Source: Nomia melanderi (taxonomy: Eukaryota > Arthropoda > Insecta > Hymenoptera > Halictidae). From it: 64,000 nt of DNA. Within the stretch, counting starts at the first letter, position 1. Each line of letters starts with the position of its first letter. Under the pieces are notes generated by a model, which was not told where the DNA came from, ran no database searches, and saw only the letters and a list, made by a program, of their open reading frames with translations. The position numbers and the translations under genes were made by a program. The stretch spans positions 806,001 to 870,000 of the forward strand of contig NW_027475140.1 in the NCBI RefSeq assembly GCF_051020985.1, given 5' to 3'. This document shows, piece after piece, positions 12,500-25,600 of this stretch.

Positions 12500-14060
12500 G
12501 GATTTTCCCCTGACCCTGAGTGTCCGGCCCCATGAGACTGTGGTTTTCTCGGCCCCTGGTGGTCCGAGGTCGTTCCCGCTGCACAGATTCATGCGCCAGG
12601 GCCTCCTACAGACAATGCACTTTGATTTATTGCGCTATCTCTAATAGCACCCAAGATATCACCAGATATATATAGGATTTTTCCCTGAACCTGACTGTCC
12701 GGCCCCATGAGACGGTGATTTTCTCGGCCCCTACGGGTCCGAGGTTGTTCTCGCTGCACATATTCATGCGCCAGGGCCTCCTGCAGATAATTCACTTTGG
12801 TTTATTGCGCTATCTCTAACAGCACCCAAGATATCACCAGATATATATGGGATTTTTCCCTGACCCTGAGTGTGCGGCCCCATGAGACTGTGGTTTTTTC
12901 GGCCCCTGGTGGTCCGAGGTCGTTCCCGCTGCACAGATTCATGCGCCAGGGCTTCCTACAGACAATGCACTTTGATTTATTGCGCTATCTGTAATAGCAC
13001 CCGAGATATCACCAGATATATATTGGATTTTTCACTGACCCTGAGTTGTCGGCCCCATGAGACGGTGGTCTTCTCGGCCCCTGGTGGTCCGAGGTCGTTC
13101 CCGCTGCCCAGGTTCATGCGCCACGGCCTCCTACTGACAATGCACTTTGATTTATTGCGCTATCTGTAATAGCACCCGAGATATCACCAGATATATATTG
13201 GATATTTCCCTCACCCTGAGTGTCCAGCCCCATGAGACGGTGGTTTTCTCGGCCCCTGGTGGACCGAGGTCGTTCCCGCTGCACAGATTCATGCGCCAGG
13301 GACTCCTGCAGATAATTCACTTTGGTTTATTGCGCTATCTCTAATAGCGCCCGAGATATCACCAGATATGTATTGGATTTTTCCCTGACCCTGAGTGTCC
13401 GGCCCCATGAGACGGTGATTTTCTCGGCCCCTACGGGTCCGAGGTTGTTCTCGCTGCACATATTCATGCGCCAGGGCCTCCTGCAGATAATTCACTTTGG
13501 TTTATTGCGCTATCTCTAACAGCACCCAAGATATCACCAGATATATATTGGATTTTGCCCTGACCCTGAGTGTCCGGCCCCATGAGACTGTGGTTTTCTC
13601 GGCCCCTGGTGGTCCGAGGTCGTTCCCGCTGCACAGATTCATGCGCCAGGGCCTCCTACAGACAATGCACTTTGATTTATTGCGCTATCTCTAATAGCAC
13701 CCAAGATATCACCAGATATATATAGGATTTTTCCCTGACCCTGACTGTCTGGCCCCATGAGACGGTGATTTTCTCGGCCCCTACGGGTCCGAGGTCGTTC
13801 CCGCTGCACAGATTCATGCGCCAGGGCCTCCTGCAGATAATTCACTTTGGTTTATTGCGCTATTTCTAACAGCACCCAAGATATCACCAGATATATATTG
13901 GATTTATCCCTGACCCTCAGTGTCCGGCCCCATGAGACTGTGGTTTTTTCGTCCCCTGGTGGTCCGAGGTCGTTCCCGTTGCACAGATTCATGCGCCAGG
14001 GCCTCCTACAGACAATGCACTTTGATTTATTGCGCTATCTGTAATAGCACCCGAGATATC
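12500..14060 (+). repeat. 6-monomer repeat, 1,050 bp, one and a half units
   Basis: Monomers from about 12.5 to 13.0 kb resemble those from about 13.5 to 14.06 kb at an offset of exactly 1,050 bp. A shared marker is a TATATATAGGA monomer followed by CTGACTGTC (about 12671 and 13721). The two units have several substitutions between them, so this repeat is older than the 22-kb duplication. Ends are approximate. Confidence 0.65.
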
Positions 14061-16568
14061 ACCAGATATATATTGGATATTTCCCTCACCCTGAGTGTCC
14101 AGCCCCATGGGACGGTGGTTTTCTCGACCCTGGTGGACCGAGGTCGTTCCCGCTGCACAGATTCATGGGCCAGGGCCTCCTGCAGATAATTCACTTTGAT
14201 TTATCGCGCTATCTGTAATAGCACCCGAGATATCACCAGATATATATAGGATATTTCCCTCACCCTGAGTGTCCAGCCCCATGAGACGGTGGTTTTCTCG
14301 GCCCCTGGTGGACCGAGGTCGTTCCCGCTGCACAGATTCATGCGCCAGGGCCTCCTGCAGATAATTCGCTTTGGTTTATTTCGCTATCTGTAATAGGAAC
14401 CGAGATATCACCAGATATATATTGGATTTTCCCCAGACCCTGAGTGTCCGCCCCCATGAGACTGTAGTTTTCTCGGCCCCTGGTGGTCCGAGGTCGTTCC
14501 CGCTGCACAGGTTCATGCGCCAGGGCCTCCTACAGACAACGCACTTTGATTTATTGCGCTACCTCTAATAGCACCCGAGATATCACCAGATATATATTGG
14601 ATTTTCCCCTGACCCTGAGTGTCCGGCCCCATGAGACGGTGGTTTTCTCGGCTCCTGGTGGTCCGAGGTCGTTCCCGCTGCACAGATTCATGCGCCAGGG
14701 CCTCCTGCAGATAATTCACTTTCGTTTATTGCGCTATCTCTAATAGCACCCGAGATATCACCAGATATATATTGGATTTTCCCCTGACTCTGAGTGTCCG
14801 GCCCCATGAGACGGTGGTTTTCTCGGCCCCTGGTGGTCCGAGGTCGTTCCCGCTTCCCATATTCATGCGCCAGGGCCTCCTGCAGATAATTCACTTTGGT
14901 TTATTGCGCTGTATCTAATAGCACCCGAGATATCACCAGATATATATTGGATTTTCCCCTGACCCTGAGTGTCCGGCCCCATGCGACTGTGGTTTTTTCG
15001 GACCCTGGTGGTCCGAGGTCGTTCCCGCTGCACAGATTCAGGCGCCAGGGCCTCCTGCAGATAACTCACTTAGTTTATTGCGCTATCTCTAATAGCACCC
15101 GAGATATCACCAGATATATATTGGATATTTCCCTCACCCTGAGTGTCCAGCCCCATGAGACGGTGGTTTTCTCGGCCCCTGGTGGTCCGAGGTCGTTCCC
15201 GCTGCACTGATTCATGCGCCAGGGCCTCCTGCAGATAATTCACTTTCGTTTATTGCGCTATCTCTAATAGCACCCGAAATATCACCAGATATATATTGGA
15301 TTTTCCCCTGACCCTGAGTGTCCGGCCCCATGAGACTGCGGTTTTCACGGCCCCTGGTGGTCCGAGGTCGTTCCCGTTGCACAGATTCATGCGCCAGGGC
15401 CTCCTGCAGATAATTCACTTTGGTTTATTGCGTTATCTCTAATAGGACCCGAGATATCACCAGATATATATTGGATTTTCCCCTGACCCTGAGTGTCCGG
15501 CCCCATGAGACTGTGGTTTTCTCGGCCCCTGTTGGTCCGAGGTCGTTCCCGCTGCACAGATTCATGCGCCAGGGCCTCCTACAGACAATGCGATTGATTT
15601 ATTGCGCTATCTGTAATAGCACCCGAGATATCACCAGATATATATTGGATTTTCCCCTGACCCTGAGTGTCCGGCCCCATGAGACTGTGGTTTTCTCGGC
15701 CCCTGGTGGTCCGAGGTCGTTCCCGTTGCACAGATTCATGCGTCAGGGCCTCCTGCAGATAATTCACTTTGGTTTATTGCGCTATCACTAATAGCACCCG
15801 AGATATCACCAGATATATATTGGATTTTCCCCTGACCCTGAGTGTCCGGCCCCATGAGATGGTGGTTTTCTCGGCCCCTGGTGATCCGAGGTCGTTCCCG
15901 CTGCACAGATTCATGCACCAGGGCCTCTTGCAGACAAATCACTTTGGTTTATTGCGCTATCACTAATAGCACCCGAGATATCACCAGATATATATTGGAT
16001 ATTTCCCTCACCCTGAGTGTCCAGCCCCATGAGACGTTGTTTTTCTCGGCCCCTGGTGGTCCGAGGTCGTTCCCGCTTCCCAGATTCATCCGCCAGGGCC
16101 TCCTGCAGATAATTCACTTTGGTTTATTGCGCTGTATCTAATAGCACCCGAGATATCACCAGACATATATTGGATTTTCCCCTGACCCTGAGTGTCCGGC
16201 CCCATGAGACTTTGGTTTTTTCGGACCCTGGTGGTCCGAGGTCGTTCCCGCTGCACAGATTCAGGCGCCAGGGCCTCCTGCAGATAACTCACTTGGTTTA
16301 TTGCGCTATCTCTAATAGCACCCGAGATATCACCAGATATATATTGGATATTTCCCTCACCCTGAGTGTCCAGCCCCATGAGACGTTGTTTTTCTCGGCC
16401 CCTGGTGGTCCGAGGTCGTTCCCGCTGCACTGATTCATGCGCCAGGGCCTCCTGCAGATAATTCACTTTCGTTTATTGCGCTATCTCTAATAGCACCCGA
16501 AATATCACCAGATATATATTTTATTTTCCCCTGACCCTGAGTGTCCGGCCCCATGAGACGGTGGTTTT

Positions 16569-16589
16569 CTCGGACCCTGGTGGTCCGAG
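16569..16589 (+). repeat. Perfect dyad
   Basis: Full 8-bp arms. Two earlier monomers (about 14998 and 16221) have TTCGGACC and so keep seven of the eight pairs. Confidence 0.85.
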
Positions 16590-16742
16590 GTCGTTCCCGC
16601 TGCACAGATTCAGGCGCCAGGGCCTCCTGCAGATAACACACTTGGTTTCTTGCGCTATCTCTAATAGCATCCGAGATATCACCAGATATATATTGGATTT
16701 TCCCCTGACCCTGAGTGTCCGGCCCAATGAGACGGTGGTTTT

Positions 16743-16763
16743 CTCGGACCCTGGTGGTCCGAG
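16743..16763 (+). repeat. Perfect dyad
   Basis: Full 8-bp arms in the monomer directly after the previous one (174 bp away). Confidence 0.85.
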
Positions 16764-18111
16764 GTCGTTCCCGCTGCACAGATTCATGCGCCAGGGCCTC
16801 CTACAGACAATGCACTTTGATTCATTGCGCTATCTGTAATAGCACCCGAGATATCACCAGATATATATTGGATATTTCCCTCACCCTGAGTGTCCAGCCC
16901 CATGAGACGGTGGTTTTCTCGGCCCCTGGTGGACCGAGGTCGTTCCCGCTGCACAGATTCATGCGCCAGGCCTCCTGCAGATAATTCGCTTTGGTTTATT
17001 TCGCTATCTGTAATAGGAACCGAGATATCACCAGATATATATTGGATTTTCCCCTGACCCTGAGTGTCCGGCCCCATGTGACGGTGGTTTTCTCGGCCCC
17101 TGGTGGTCCGAGGCCGTTCCCGCTGCACAGATTCATGCACCAGGGCCTCCCACAGACAATGCACTTTGATTTATTTCGCTATCTGTAATAGGACCCGAGA
17201 TATCACCAGATATATATTGGATTTTCCCCAGACCCTGAGTGTCCGGCCGCATGAGACTTAGGTTTTCTCGGCCCCTGGTGGTCCGAGGTCGTTCCCGCTG
17301 CACAGATTAATGCGCCAGGGACTCCTACAGACAATGCACTTTGATTTATTGCGCTATCTGTAATAGCACCCGAGATATCACCAGATATATATTGGATATT
17401 TCCCTCACCCTGAGTGTCCAGCCCCATGAGACTGCGGTTTTCTCGGCCCCTGGTGGTCCGAGGTCGTTCCCGTTGCACAGATTCATGCGCCAGGGCCTCC
17501 TGCAGATAATTCACTTTGGTTTATTGCGCTGTATCTAATAGCACCCGAGATATCACCAGATATATATTGGATTTTCCCCTGACCCTGAGTGTCCGGCCCC
17601 ATGAGACTGTGGTTTTTTCGGACCCTGGTGTTCCGAGGTCGTTCCCGCTGCACAGATTCAGGCGCCAGGGCCTCCTGCAGATAACTCACTTGGTTTATTG
17701 CGCTATCTCTAATAGCACCCGAGATATCACCAGATATATATTGGATATTTCCCTCACCCTGAGTGTCCAGCCCCATGAGACGGTGGTTTTCTCGGCCCCT
17801 GGTGGTCCGAGGTCGTTCCCGCTGCACTGATTCATGCGCCAGGGCCTCCTGCAGATAATTCACTTTCGTTTATTGCGCTATCTCTAATAGCACCCGAAAT
17901 ATCACCAGATATATATTGGATTTTCCCCTGACCCTGAGTGTCCGGCCCCATGAGACGGTGGTTTTCTCGGCCCCTGGTGGTCCGAGGTCGTTCCCGCTGC
18001 ACAGATTCAGGCGCCAGGGCCTCCTGCAGATAACTCACTTGGTTTATTGCGCTATCTCTAATAGCACCCGAGATATCACCAGATATATATTGGATATTTC
18101 CCTCACCCTGA

Positions 18112-21100
18112 GTGTCCAGCCCCATGAGACGTTGTTTTTCTCGGCCCCTGGTGGTCCGAGGTCGTTCCCGCTGCACAGATTCATGCGCCAGGGCCTCCTA
18201 CAGACAATGCACTTTGATTCATTGCGCTATCTGTAATAGCACCCGAGATATCACCAGATATATATTGGATATTTCCCTCACCCTGAGTGTCCAGCCCCAT
18301 GAGACGGTGGTTTTCTCGGCCCCTGGTGGACCGAGGTCGTTCCCGCTGCACAGATTCATGCGCCAGGGCCTCCTGCAGATAATTCGCTTTGGTTTATTTC
18401 GCTATCTGTAATAGGAACCGAGATATCACCAGATATATATTGGATTTTCCCCAGACCCTGAGTGTCCGCCCCCATGAGACTGTAGTTTTCTCGGCCCCTG
18501 GTGGTCCGAGGTCGTTCCCGCTGCACAGGTTCATGCGCCAGGGCCTCCTAGAGACAATGCACTTTGATTTATTGCGCTATCTCTAATAGCACCCGAGATA
18601 TCACCAGATATTTATTGGATTTTCCCCTGACCCTGTGTGTCCGGCCCCATGAGACGGTGGTTTTCTCGGCTCCTGGTGGTCCGAGGTCGTTCCCGCTGCA
18701 CAGATTCATGCGCCAGGGCCTCCTGCAGATAATTCACTTTCGTTTATTGCGCTATCTCTAATAGCACCCGAGATATCACCAGATATATATTGGATTTTCC
18801 CCTGACTCTGAGTGTCCGGCCCCATGAGACGGTGGTTTTCTCGGCCCCTGGTGGTCCGAGGTCGTTCCCGCTTCCCAGATTCATGCGCCAGGGCCTCCTG
18901 CAGATAATTCACTTTGGTTTATTGCGCTGTATCTAATAGCACCCGAGATATCACCAGATATATATTGGATTTTCCCCTCACCCTGAGTGTCCAGCCCCAT
19001 GAGACGGTGGTTTTCTCGGCCCTGGTGGACCGAGGTCGTTCCCGCTGCACAGATTCATGCGCCAGGGCCTTCTGCAGATAACTCACTTTGGTTTATTGCG
19101 ATATCTCTAATAGCACCCGAGATATCACCAGATATATATTGGATTTTTCCCTGACCCTGAGTGTCCGGCCCCATGAGACGGTGGTTTTCTCGGCTCCTGG
19201 TGGTCCGAGGTCGTTCCCGCTGCACAGATTCATGCGCCAGGGCCTCCTGCAGATAATTCACTTTCGTTTATTGCGCTATCTCTAATAGCACCCGAGATAT
19301 AACCAGATATATATTGGATTTTCCCCTGACTCTGAGTGTCCGGCCCCATGAGACGGTGGTTTTCTCGGCCCCTGGTGGTCCGAGGTCGTTCCCGCTTCCC
19401 AGATTCATGCGCCAGGGCCTCCTGCAGATAATTCGCTTTGGTTTATTTCGCTATCTGTAATAGGAACCGAGATATCACCAGATATATATTGGATTTTCCC
19501 CAGACCCTGAGTGTCCGCCCCCATGAGACTGTAGTTTTCTCGGCCCCTGGTGGTCCGAGGTCGTTCCCGCTGCACAGGTTCATGCGCCAGGGCCTCCTAG
19601 AGACAATGCACTTTGATTTATTGCGCTATCTCTAATAGCACCCGAGATATCACCAGATATTTATTGGATTTTCCCCTGACCCTGTGTGTCCGGCCCCATG
19701 AGACGGTGGTTTTCTCGGCTCCTGGTGGTCCGAGGTCGTTCCCGCTGCACAGATTCATGCGCCAGGGCCTCCTGCAGATAATTCACTTTCGTTTATTGCG
19801 CTATCTCTAATAGCACCCGAGATATCACCAGATATATATTGGATTTTCCCCTGACTCTGAGTGTCCGGCCCCATGAGACGGTGGTTTTCTCGGCCCCTGG
19901 TGGTCCGAGGTCGTTCCCGCTTCCCAGATTCATGCGCCAGGGCCTCCTGCAGATAATTCACTTTGGTTTATTGCGCTGTATCTAATAGCAACCGAGATAT
20001 CACCAGATATATATTGGATTTTCCCCTCACCCTGAGTGTCCAGCCCCATGAGACGGTGGTTTTCTCGGCCCTGGTGGACCGAGGTCGTTCCCGCTGCACA
20101 GATTCATGCGCCAGGGCCTTCTGCAGATAACTCACTTTGGTTTATTGCGCTATCTCTAATAGCACCCGAGATATCACCAGATATATATTGGATTTTTCCC
20201 TGACCCTGAGTGTCCGGCCCCATGAGACGGTGGTTTTCTCGGCTCCTGGTGGTCCGAGGTCGTTCCCGCTGCACAGATTCATGCGCCAGGGCCTCCTGCA
20301 GATAATTCGCTTTGGTTTATTTCGCTATCTGTAATAGGAACCGAGATATCACCAGATATATATTGGATTTTCCCCAGACCCTGAGTGTCCGCCCCCATGA
20401 GACTGTAGTTTTCTAGGCCCCTGGTGGTCCGAGGTCGTTCCCGCTGCACAGGTTCATGCGCCAGGGCCTCCTACAGACAATTCACTTTGATTTATTGCGC
20501 TATCTCTAACAGCACCCGAGATATCACCAGATATATATTGGATTTTCCCCAGACCCTGAGTGTGCGGCCGCATAAGACTGTAGTTTTCTCGGCCCCTGGT
20601 GGTCCGAGGTCGTTCCCGCTGCACAGATTCATGCGCCCGGGCCTCCTACAGACAATGCACTTTGATTTATTGCGCTATCTGTAATAGCACCCGAGATATC
20701 ACCACATATATATTGCATTTTTCAATGACCCAGAGTGACCGGCCCCATGAGACGGTGGTTTTCTCGGCCCCTGGCGGTCCGAGGTCGTTCCCGCTGCACA
20801 GATGCATGCGCCAGGGCCTCCTGCAGATAATTCACTTTGGTTTATTGCGCTATCTGTAATAGCACCCGAGATATCACCAGATATATATAGGATTTTCCCC
20901 TGACCCTGAGTGTCCGGCCCCATGAGACTGTGGTTTTCTCGGCCCCTGGTGGTCCGAGGTCGTTCCCGCTGCACAGATACATGCGCCAGGGCCGCCTACA
21001 GACAATGCACTTTGATTTATTACGCTATCTGTAATAGCACCCGAGATATCACCAGATATATATTGGATTTTCCCCTGACCCTGAGTGTCCTGCCCCATGA

Positions 21101-22608
21101 GACTGTGGTTTTCTCTGCCCCTGGTCGTCCGAGGTCGTTCCCGCTGCACAGATTCATGCGCCAGGGCCTCCTACAAGTAATGCACTTTGATTTATTGCGC
21201 TATCTGTAATAGCACCCGAGATATCACCAGATATATATTGGATTTTTCCCTGACCCTGAGTGTCCGGCCCCATGAGACGGTGGTTGTCTCGCCCCTGGTG
21301 GTCCGAGGCCGTTCCCGCTGCACAGATTCATGCGCCAGTGCCTTCTACAGACAATGCACTTTGATTTATTGCGCTATCTGTAATAGCAGCCGAGATGTCA
21401 CCAGATATATATTGGATTTTTCCCTGACCCTGAGTGTCCGGCCCCATGAGACTGTGGTTTTTTCGGCCCCTGGTGGTCCGAGGTCGTTCCCGTTGCACAG
21501 ATACATGCGCCAGGGCCTCCTGCAGATAATTCGCTTTGGTTTATTGCGCTATCTCTAATAGCTCCCGAGATATCACCAGATATATATTGGATTTTGCCCT
21601 GACCATGAGTGTCCGGCCCCATGAGACTGTGGTTTTCTCGGCCCCTGGTGGTCCGAGGTTGTTCCCGCCGCGCAGAATCATGGGCCAGGTCCTCCAACAG
21701 ACAATGCACTTTGATTTATTGCGCTATCTGTAATAGCACCCGAGATATCACCAGATATGTATTGGATTTTTCCCTGACCCTGAGTGTCCGGCCCCATGAG
21801 ACTGCGGTTTTCTCGGCCCCTGGTGGTCCGAGGTCGTTCCCGCTGCACACACTCATGCGCCAGGGCCTCCTGCAGATAATTCACGTTGGTTTATTGCGCT
21901 ATCTGTAATAGCACCCGAGATATCACCAGATATGTATTGGATTTTTCCCTGACCCTGAGTGTCCGGCCCCATGAGACTGCGGTTTTCTCGGCCCCTACGG
22001 GTCCGAGGTCGTTCCCGCTGCACAGATTCATGCGCCAGGGCCTCCTGCAGATAATTCACTTTGGTTTATTGCGCTATCTCTAACAGCACCCAAGATATCA
22101 CCAGATATATATTGGATTTTTCACTGACCCTGAGTGTCCGGCCTCATGAGACGGTGGTCTCCTCGGCCCCTGGTGGTCCGAGGTCGTTCCCGTTGCACAG
22201 ATTCATGCGCCGGGGCCTCCTACGAAAAATGCACTTTGATTTATTGCGCTATCTGTAATAGCACCCGAGATATCACCAGATATATATTGGATATTTCCCT
22301 CAACCTGAGTGTCCAGCCCCATGAGACGGTGGTTTTCTCGGCCCCTGGTGCTCCGAGGTCGTTCCCGCTGCACAGATACATGCGCCAGGGCCTCCTACAG
22401 ACAATGCACTTTGATTTATTGCGCTATCTGTAATAGCACCCGAGATATCACCAGATATGTATTGGATTTTTCCCTGACCCTGAGTGTCCGGCCCCATGAG
22501 ACTGCGGTTTTCTCGGCCCCTGGTGGTCCGAGGTCGTTCCCGCTGCACACACTCATGCGCCAGGGCCTCCTGCAGGTAATTCACGTTGGTTTATTGCGCT
22601 ATCTGTAA
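18112..22608 (+). repeat. Diverged third copy of the 0.45-4.6 kb segment, with whole-monomer losses
   Basis: This block follows the monomer order of 447-4594 (equally 22834-26981), but the offset changes in steps: 17,665, then 18,714, 18,539, 18,189 and 18,014 bp. The first step is the +1,049-bp expansion. The later steps are losses of exactly one, two and one monomers, near 20.87, 21.4 and 21.7 kb. Base substitutions are scattered throughout. It abuts the right copy of the large duplication. Confidence 0.8.
18375..20310 (+). repeat. 6-monomer tandem repeat, 1,049 bp, nearly two units
   Basis: Unit 1 is about 18375-19423 and unit 2 about 19424-20310. Both carry the private CCTAGAGACAATGC variant (about 18548 and 19597) and a GATATTTATTGG monomer (about 18607 and 19656). 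The related stretch near 0.7-1.8 kb has only one such unit, so this is a local expansion. Confidence 0.85.
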
Positions 22609-25600
22609 TAGCACCCGAGATATCACCAGATATGTATTGGATTTTTCCCTGACCCTGAGTGTCCGGCCCCATGAGACTGCGGTTTTCTCGGCCCCTACGG
22701 GTCCGAGGTCGTTCCCGCTGCACAGATTCATGCGCCAGGGCCTCCTGCAGATAATTCACTTTGGTTTATTGCGCTATCTCTAACAGCACCCAAGATATCA
22801 CCAGATATATATTGGATTTTTCACTGACCCTGAGTGTCCGGCCCCATGAGACTGTGGTTTTCTCGGCCCCTGGTGGTCCGAGGTTGTTCCCGCTGCACAG
22901 ATTCATGCGCCAGGGCCTCCTACAGACAATGCACTTTGATTCATTGCGCTATCTGTAATAGCACCCGAGATATCACCAGATATATATTGGATATTTCCCT
23001 CACCCTGAGTGTCCAGCCCCATGAGACGGTGGTTTTCTCGGCCCCTGGTGGACCGAGGTCGTTCCCGCTGCACACATTCATGCGCCAGGGCCTCCTGCAG
23101 ATAATTCGCTTTGGTTTATTTCGCTATCTGTAATAGGAACCGAGATATCACCAGATATATATTGGATTTTCCCCAGACCCTGAGTGTCCGCCCCCATGAG
23201 ACTGTAGTTTTCTCGGCCCCTGGTGGTCCGAGGTCGTTCCCGCTGCACAGGTTCATGCGCCAGGGCCTCCTACAGACAATGCACTTTGATTTATTGCGCT
23301 ATCTCTAATAGCACCCGAGATATCACCAGATATTTATTGGATTTTCCCCTGACCCTGTGTGTCCGGCCCCATGAGACGGTGGTTTTCTCGGCTCCTGGTG
23401 GTCCGAGGTCGTTCCCGCTGCACAGATTCATGCGCCAGGGCCTCCTGCAGATAATTCACTTTCGTTTATTGCGCTATCTCTAATAGCACCCGAGATATCA
23501 CCAGATATATATTGGATTTTCCACTGACTCTGAGTGTCCGGCCCCATGAGACGGTGGTTTTCTCGGCCCCTGGTGGTCCGAGGTCGTTCCCGCTTCCCAG
23601 ATTCATGCGCCAGGGCCTCCTGCAGATAATTCACTTTGGTTTATTGCGCTGTATCTAATAGCACCCGAGATATCACCAGATATATATTGGATTTTCCCCT
23701 CACCCTGAGTGTCCAGCCCCATGAGACGGTGGTTTTCTCGGCCCTGGTGGACCGAGGTCGTTCCCGCTGCACAGATTCATGCGCCAGGGCCTTCTGCAGA
23801 TAACTCACTTTGGTTTATTGCGCTATCTCTAATAGCACCCGAGATATCACCAGATATATATTGGATTTTTCCCTGACCCTGAGTGTCCGGCCCCATGAGA
23901 CGGTGGTTTTCTCGGCTCCTGGTGGTCCGAGGTCGTTCCCGCTGCACAGATTCATGCGCCAGGGCCTCCTGCAGATAATTCGCTTTGGTTTATTTCGCTA
24001 TCTGTAATAGGAACCGAGATATCACCAGATATATATTGGATTTTCCCCAGACCCTGAGTGTCCGCCCCCATGAGACTGTAGTTTTCTAGGCCCCTGGTGG
24101 TCCGAGGTCGTTCCCGCTGCACAGGTTCATGCGCCAGGGCCTCCTACAGACAATTCACTTTGATTTATTGCGCTATCTCTAATAGCACCCGAGATATCAC
24201 CAGATATATATTGGATTTTCCCCAGACCCTGAGTGTGCGGCCGCATAAGACTGTAGTTTTCTCGGCCCCTGGTGGTCCGAGGTCGTTCCCGCTGCACAGA
24301 TTCATGCGCCCGGGCCTCCTACAGACAATGCACTTTGATTTATTGCGCTATCTGTAATAGCACCCGAGATATCACCACATATATATTGCATTTTTCAATG
24401 ACCCAGAGTGACCGGCCCCATGAGACGGTGGTTTTCTCGGCCCCTGGCGGTCCGAGGTCGTTCCCGCTGCACAGATGCATGCGCCAGGGCCTCCTGCAGA
24501 TAATTCACTTTGGTTTATTGCGCTATCTGTAATAGCACCCGAGATATCACCAGTTATATATTGGACTTTTCCCTGACCATGAGTGTCCGGCCCAATGAGA
24601 CTGTGGTTTTCTCGGCCCCTGGTGGTCCGAGGTTGTTCCCGCTGCACGGATTCATGCGCCAGGGCCTCCTACAGACAATGCACTTTGATTTATTGCTCTA
24701 TCTGTAATAGCACCCGAGATATCACCAGATATATATAGGATTTTCCCCTGACCCTGAGTGTCCGGCCCCATGAGACTGTGGTTTTCTCGGCCCCTGGTGG
24801 TCCGAGGTCGTTCCCGCTGCACAGATACATGCGCCAGGGCCGCCTACAGACAATGCACTTTGATTTATTACGCTATCTGTAATAGCACCCGAGATATCAC
24901 CAGATATATATTGGATTTTCCCCTGACCCTGAGTGTCCTGCCCCATGAGACTGTGGTTTTCTCTGCCCCTGGTCGTCCGAGGTCGTTCCCGCTGCACAGA
25001 TTCATGCGCCAGGGCCTCCTACAAGTAATGCACTTTGATTTATTGCGCTATCTGTAATAGCACCCGAGATATCACCAGATATATATTGGATTTTTCCCTG
25101 ACCCTGAGTGTCCGGCCCCATGAGACGGTGGTTGTCTCGCCCCTGGTGGTCCGAGGCCGTTCCCGCTGCACAGATTCATGCGCCAGTGCCTTCTACAGAC
25201 AATGCACTTTGATTTATTGCGCTATCTGTAATAGCAGCCGAGATGTCACCAGATATATATTGGATTTTTCACTGACCCTGAGTGTCCGGCCCCATGGGAC
25301 GGTTGTTTTCTCGGCCCCTGGTGGTCCGAGGTCGTTCCCGCTGCACAGATTCATGCGCCAGGGCCTTCTACAGACAATGCACTTTGATTTATTGCACTAT
25401 CTCTAATAGCACCCAAGATATCACCAGATATATATAGGATTTTTCCCTGACCCTGACTGTCCGGCCCCATGAGACGGTGATTTTCTCGGCCCCTACGGGT
25501 CCGAGGTCGTTCCCGCTGCACAGATTCATGCGCCAGTGCCTCCTGCAGATAATTCACTTTGGTTTATTGCGCTATCTCTAACAGCACCCAAGATATCACC

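Larger units (their letters stand above)
16086..18180 (+). repeat. 8-monomer repeat, 1,397 bp, one and a half units
   Basis: The stretch 16086-17482 repeats from 17483 to about 18180 at an offset of 1,397 bp, three short of eight monomers. The deficit comes from 174-bp monomers that have CTCACTTGG in place of CTCACTTTGG, and TTCAGGCGCC in place of TTCATGCGCC, as at 16260-16300 and 17658-17696. Some units contain ACCCTGGTGG, which perfects the dyad noted below. Confidence 0.8.
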
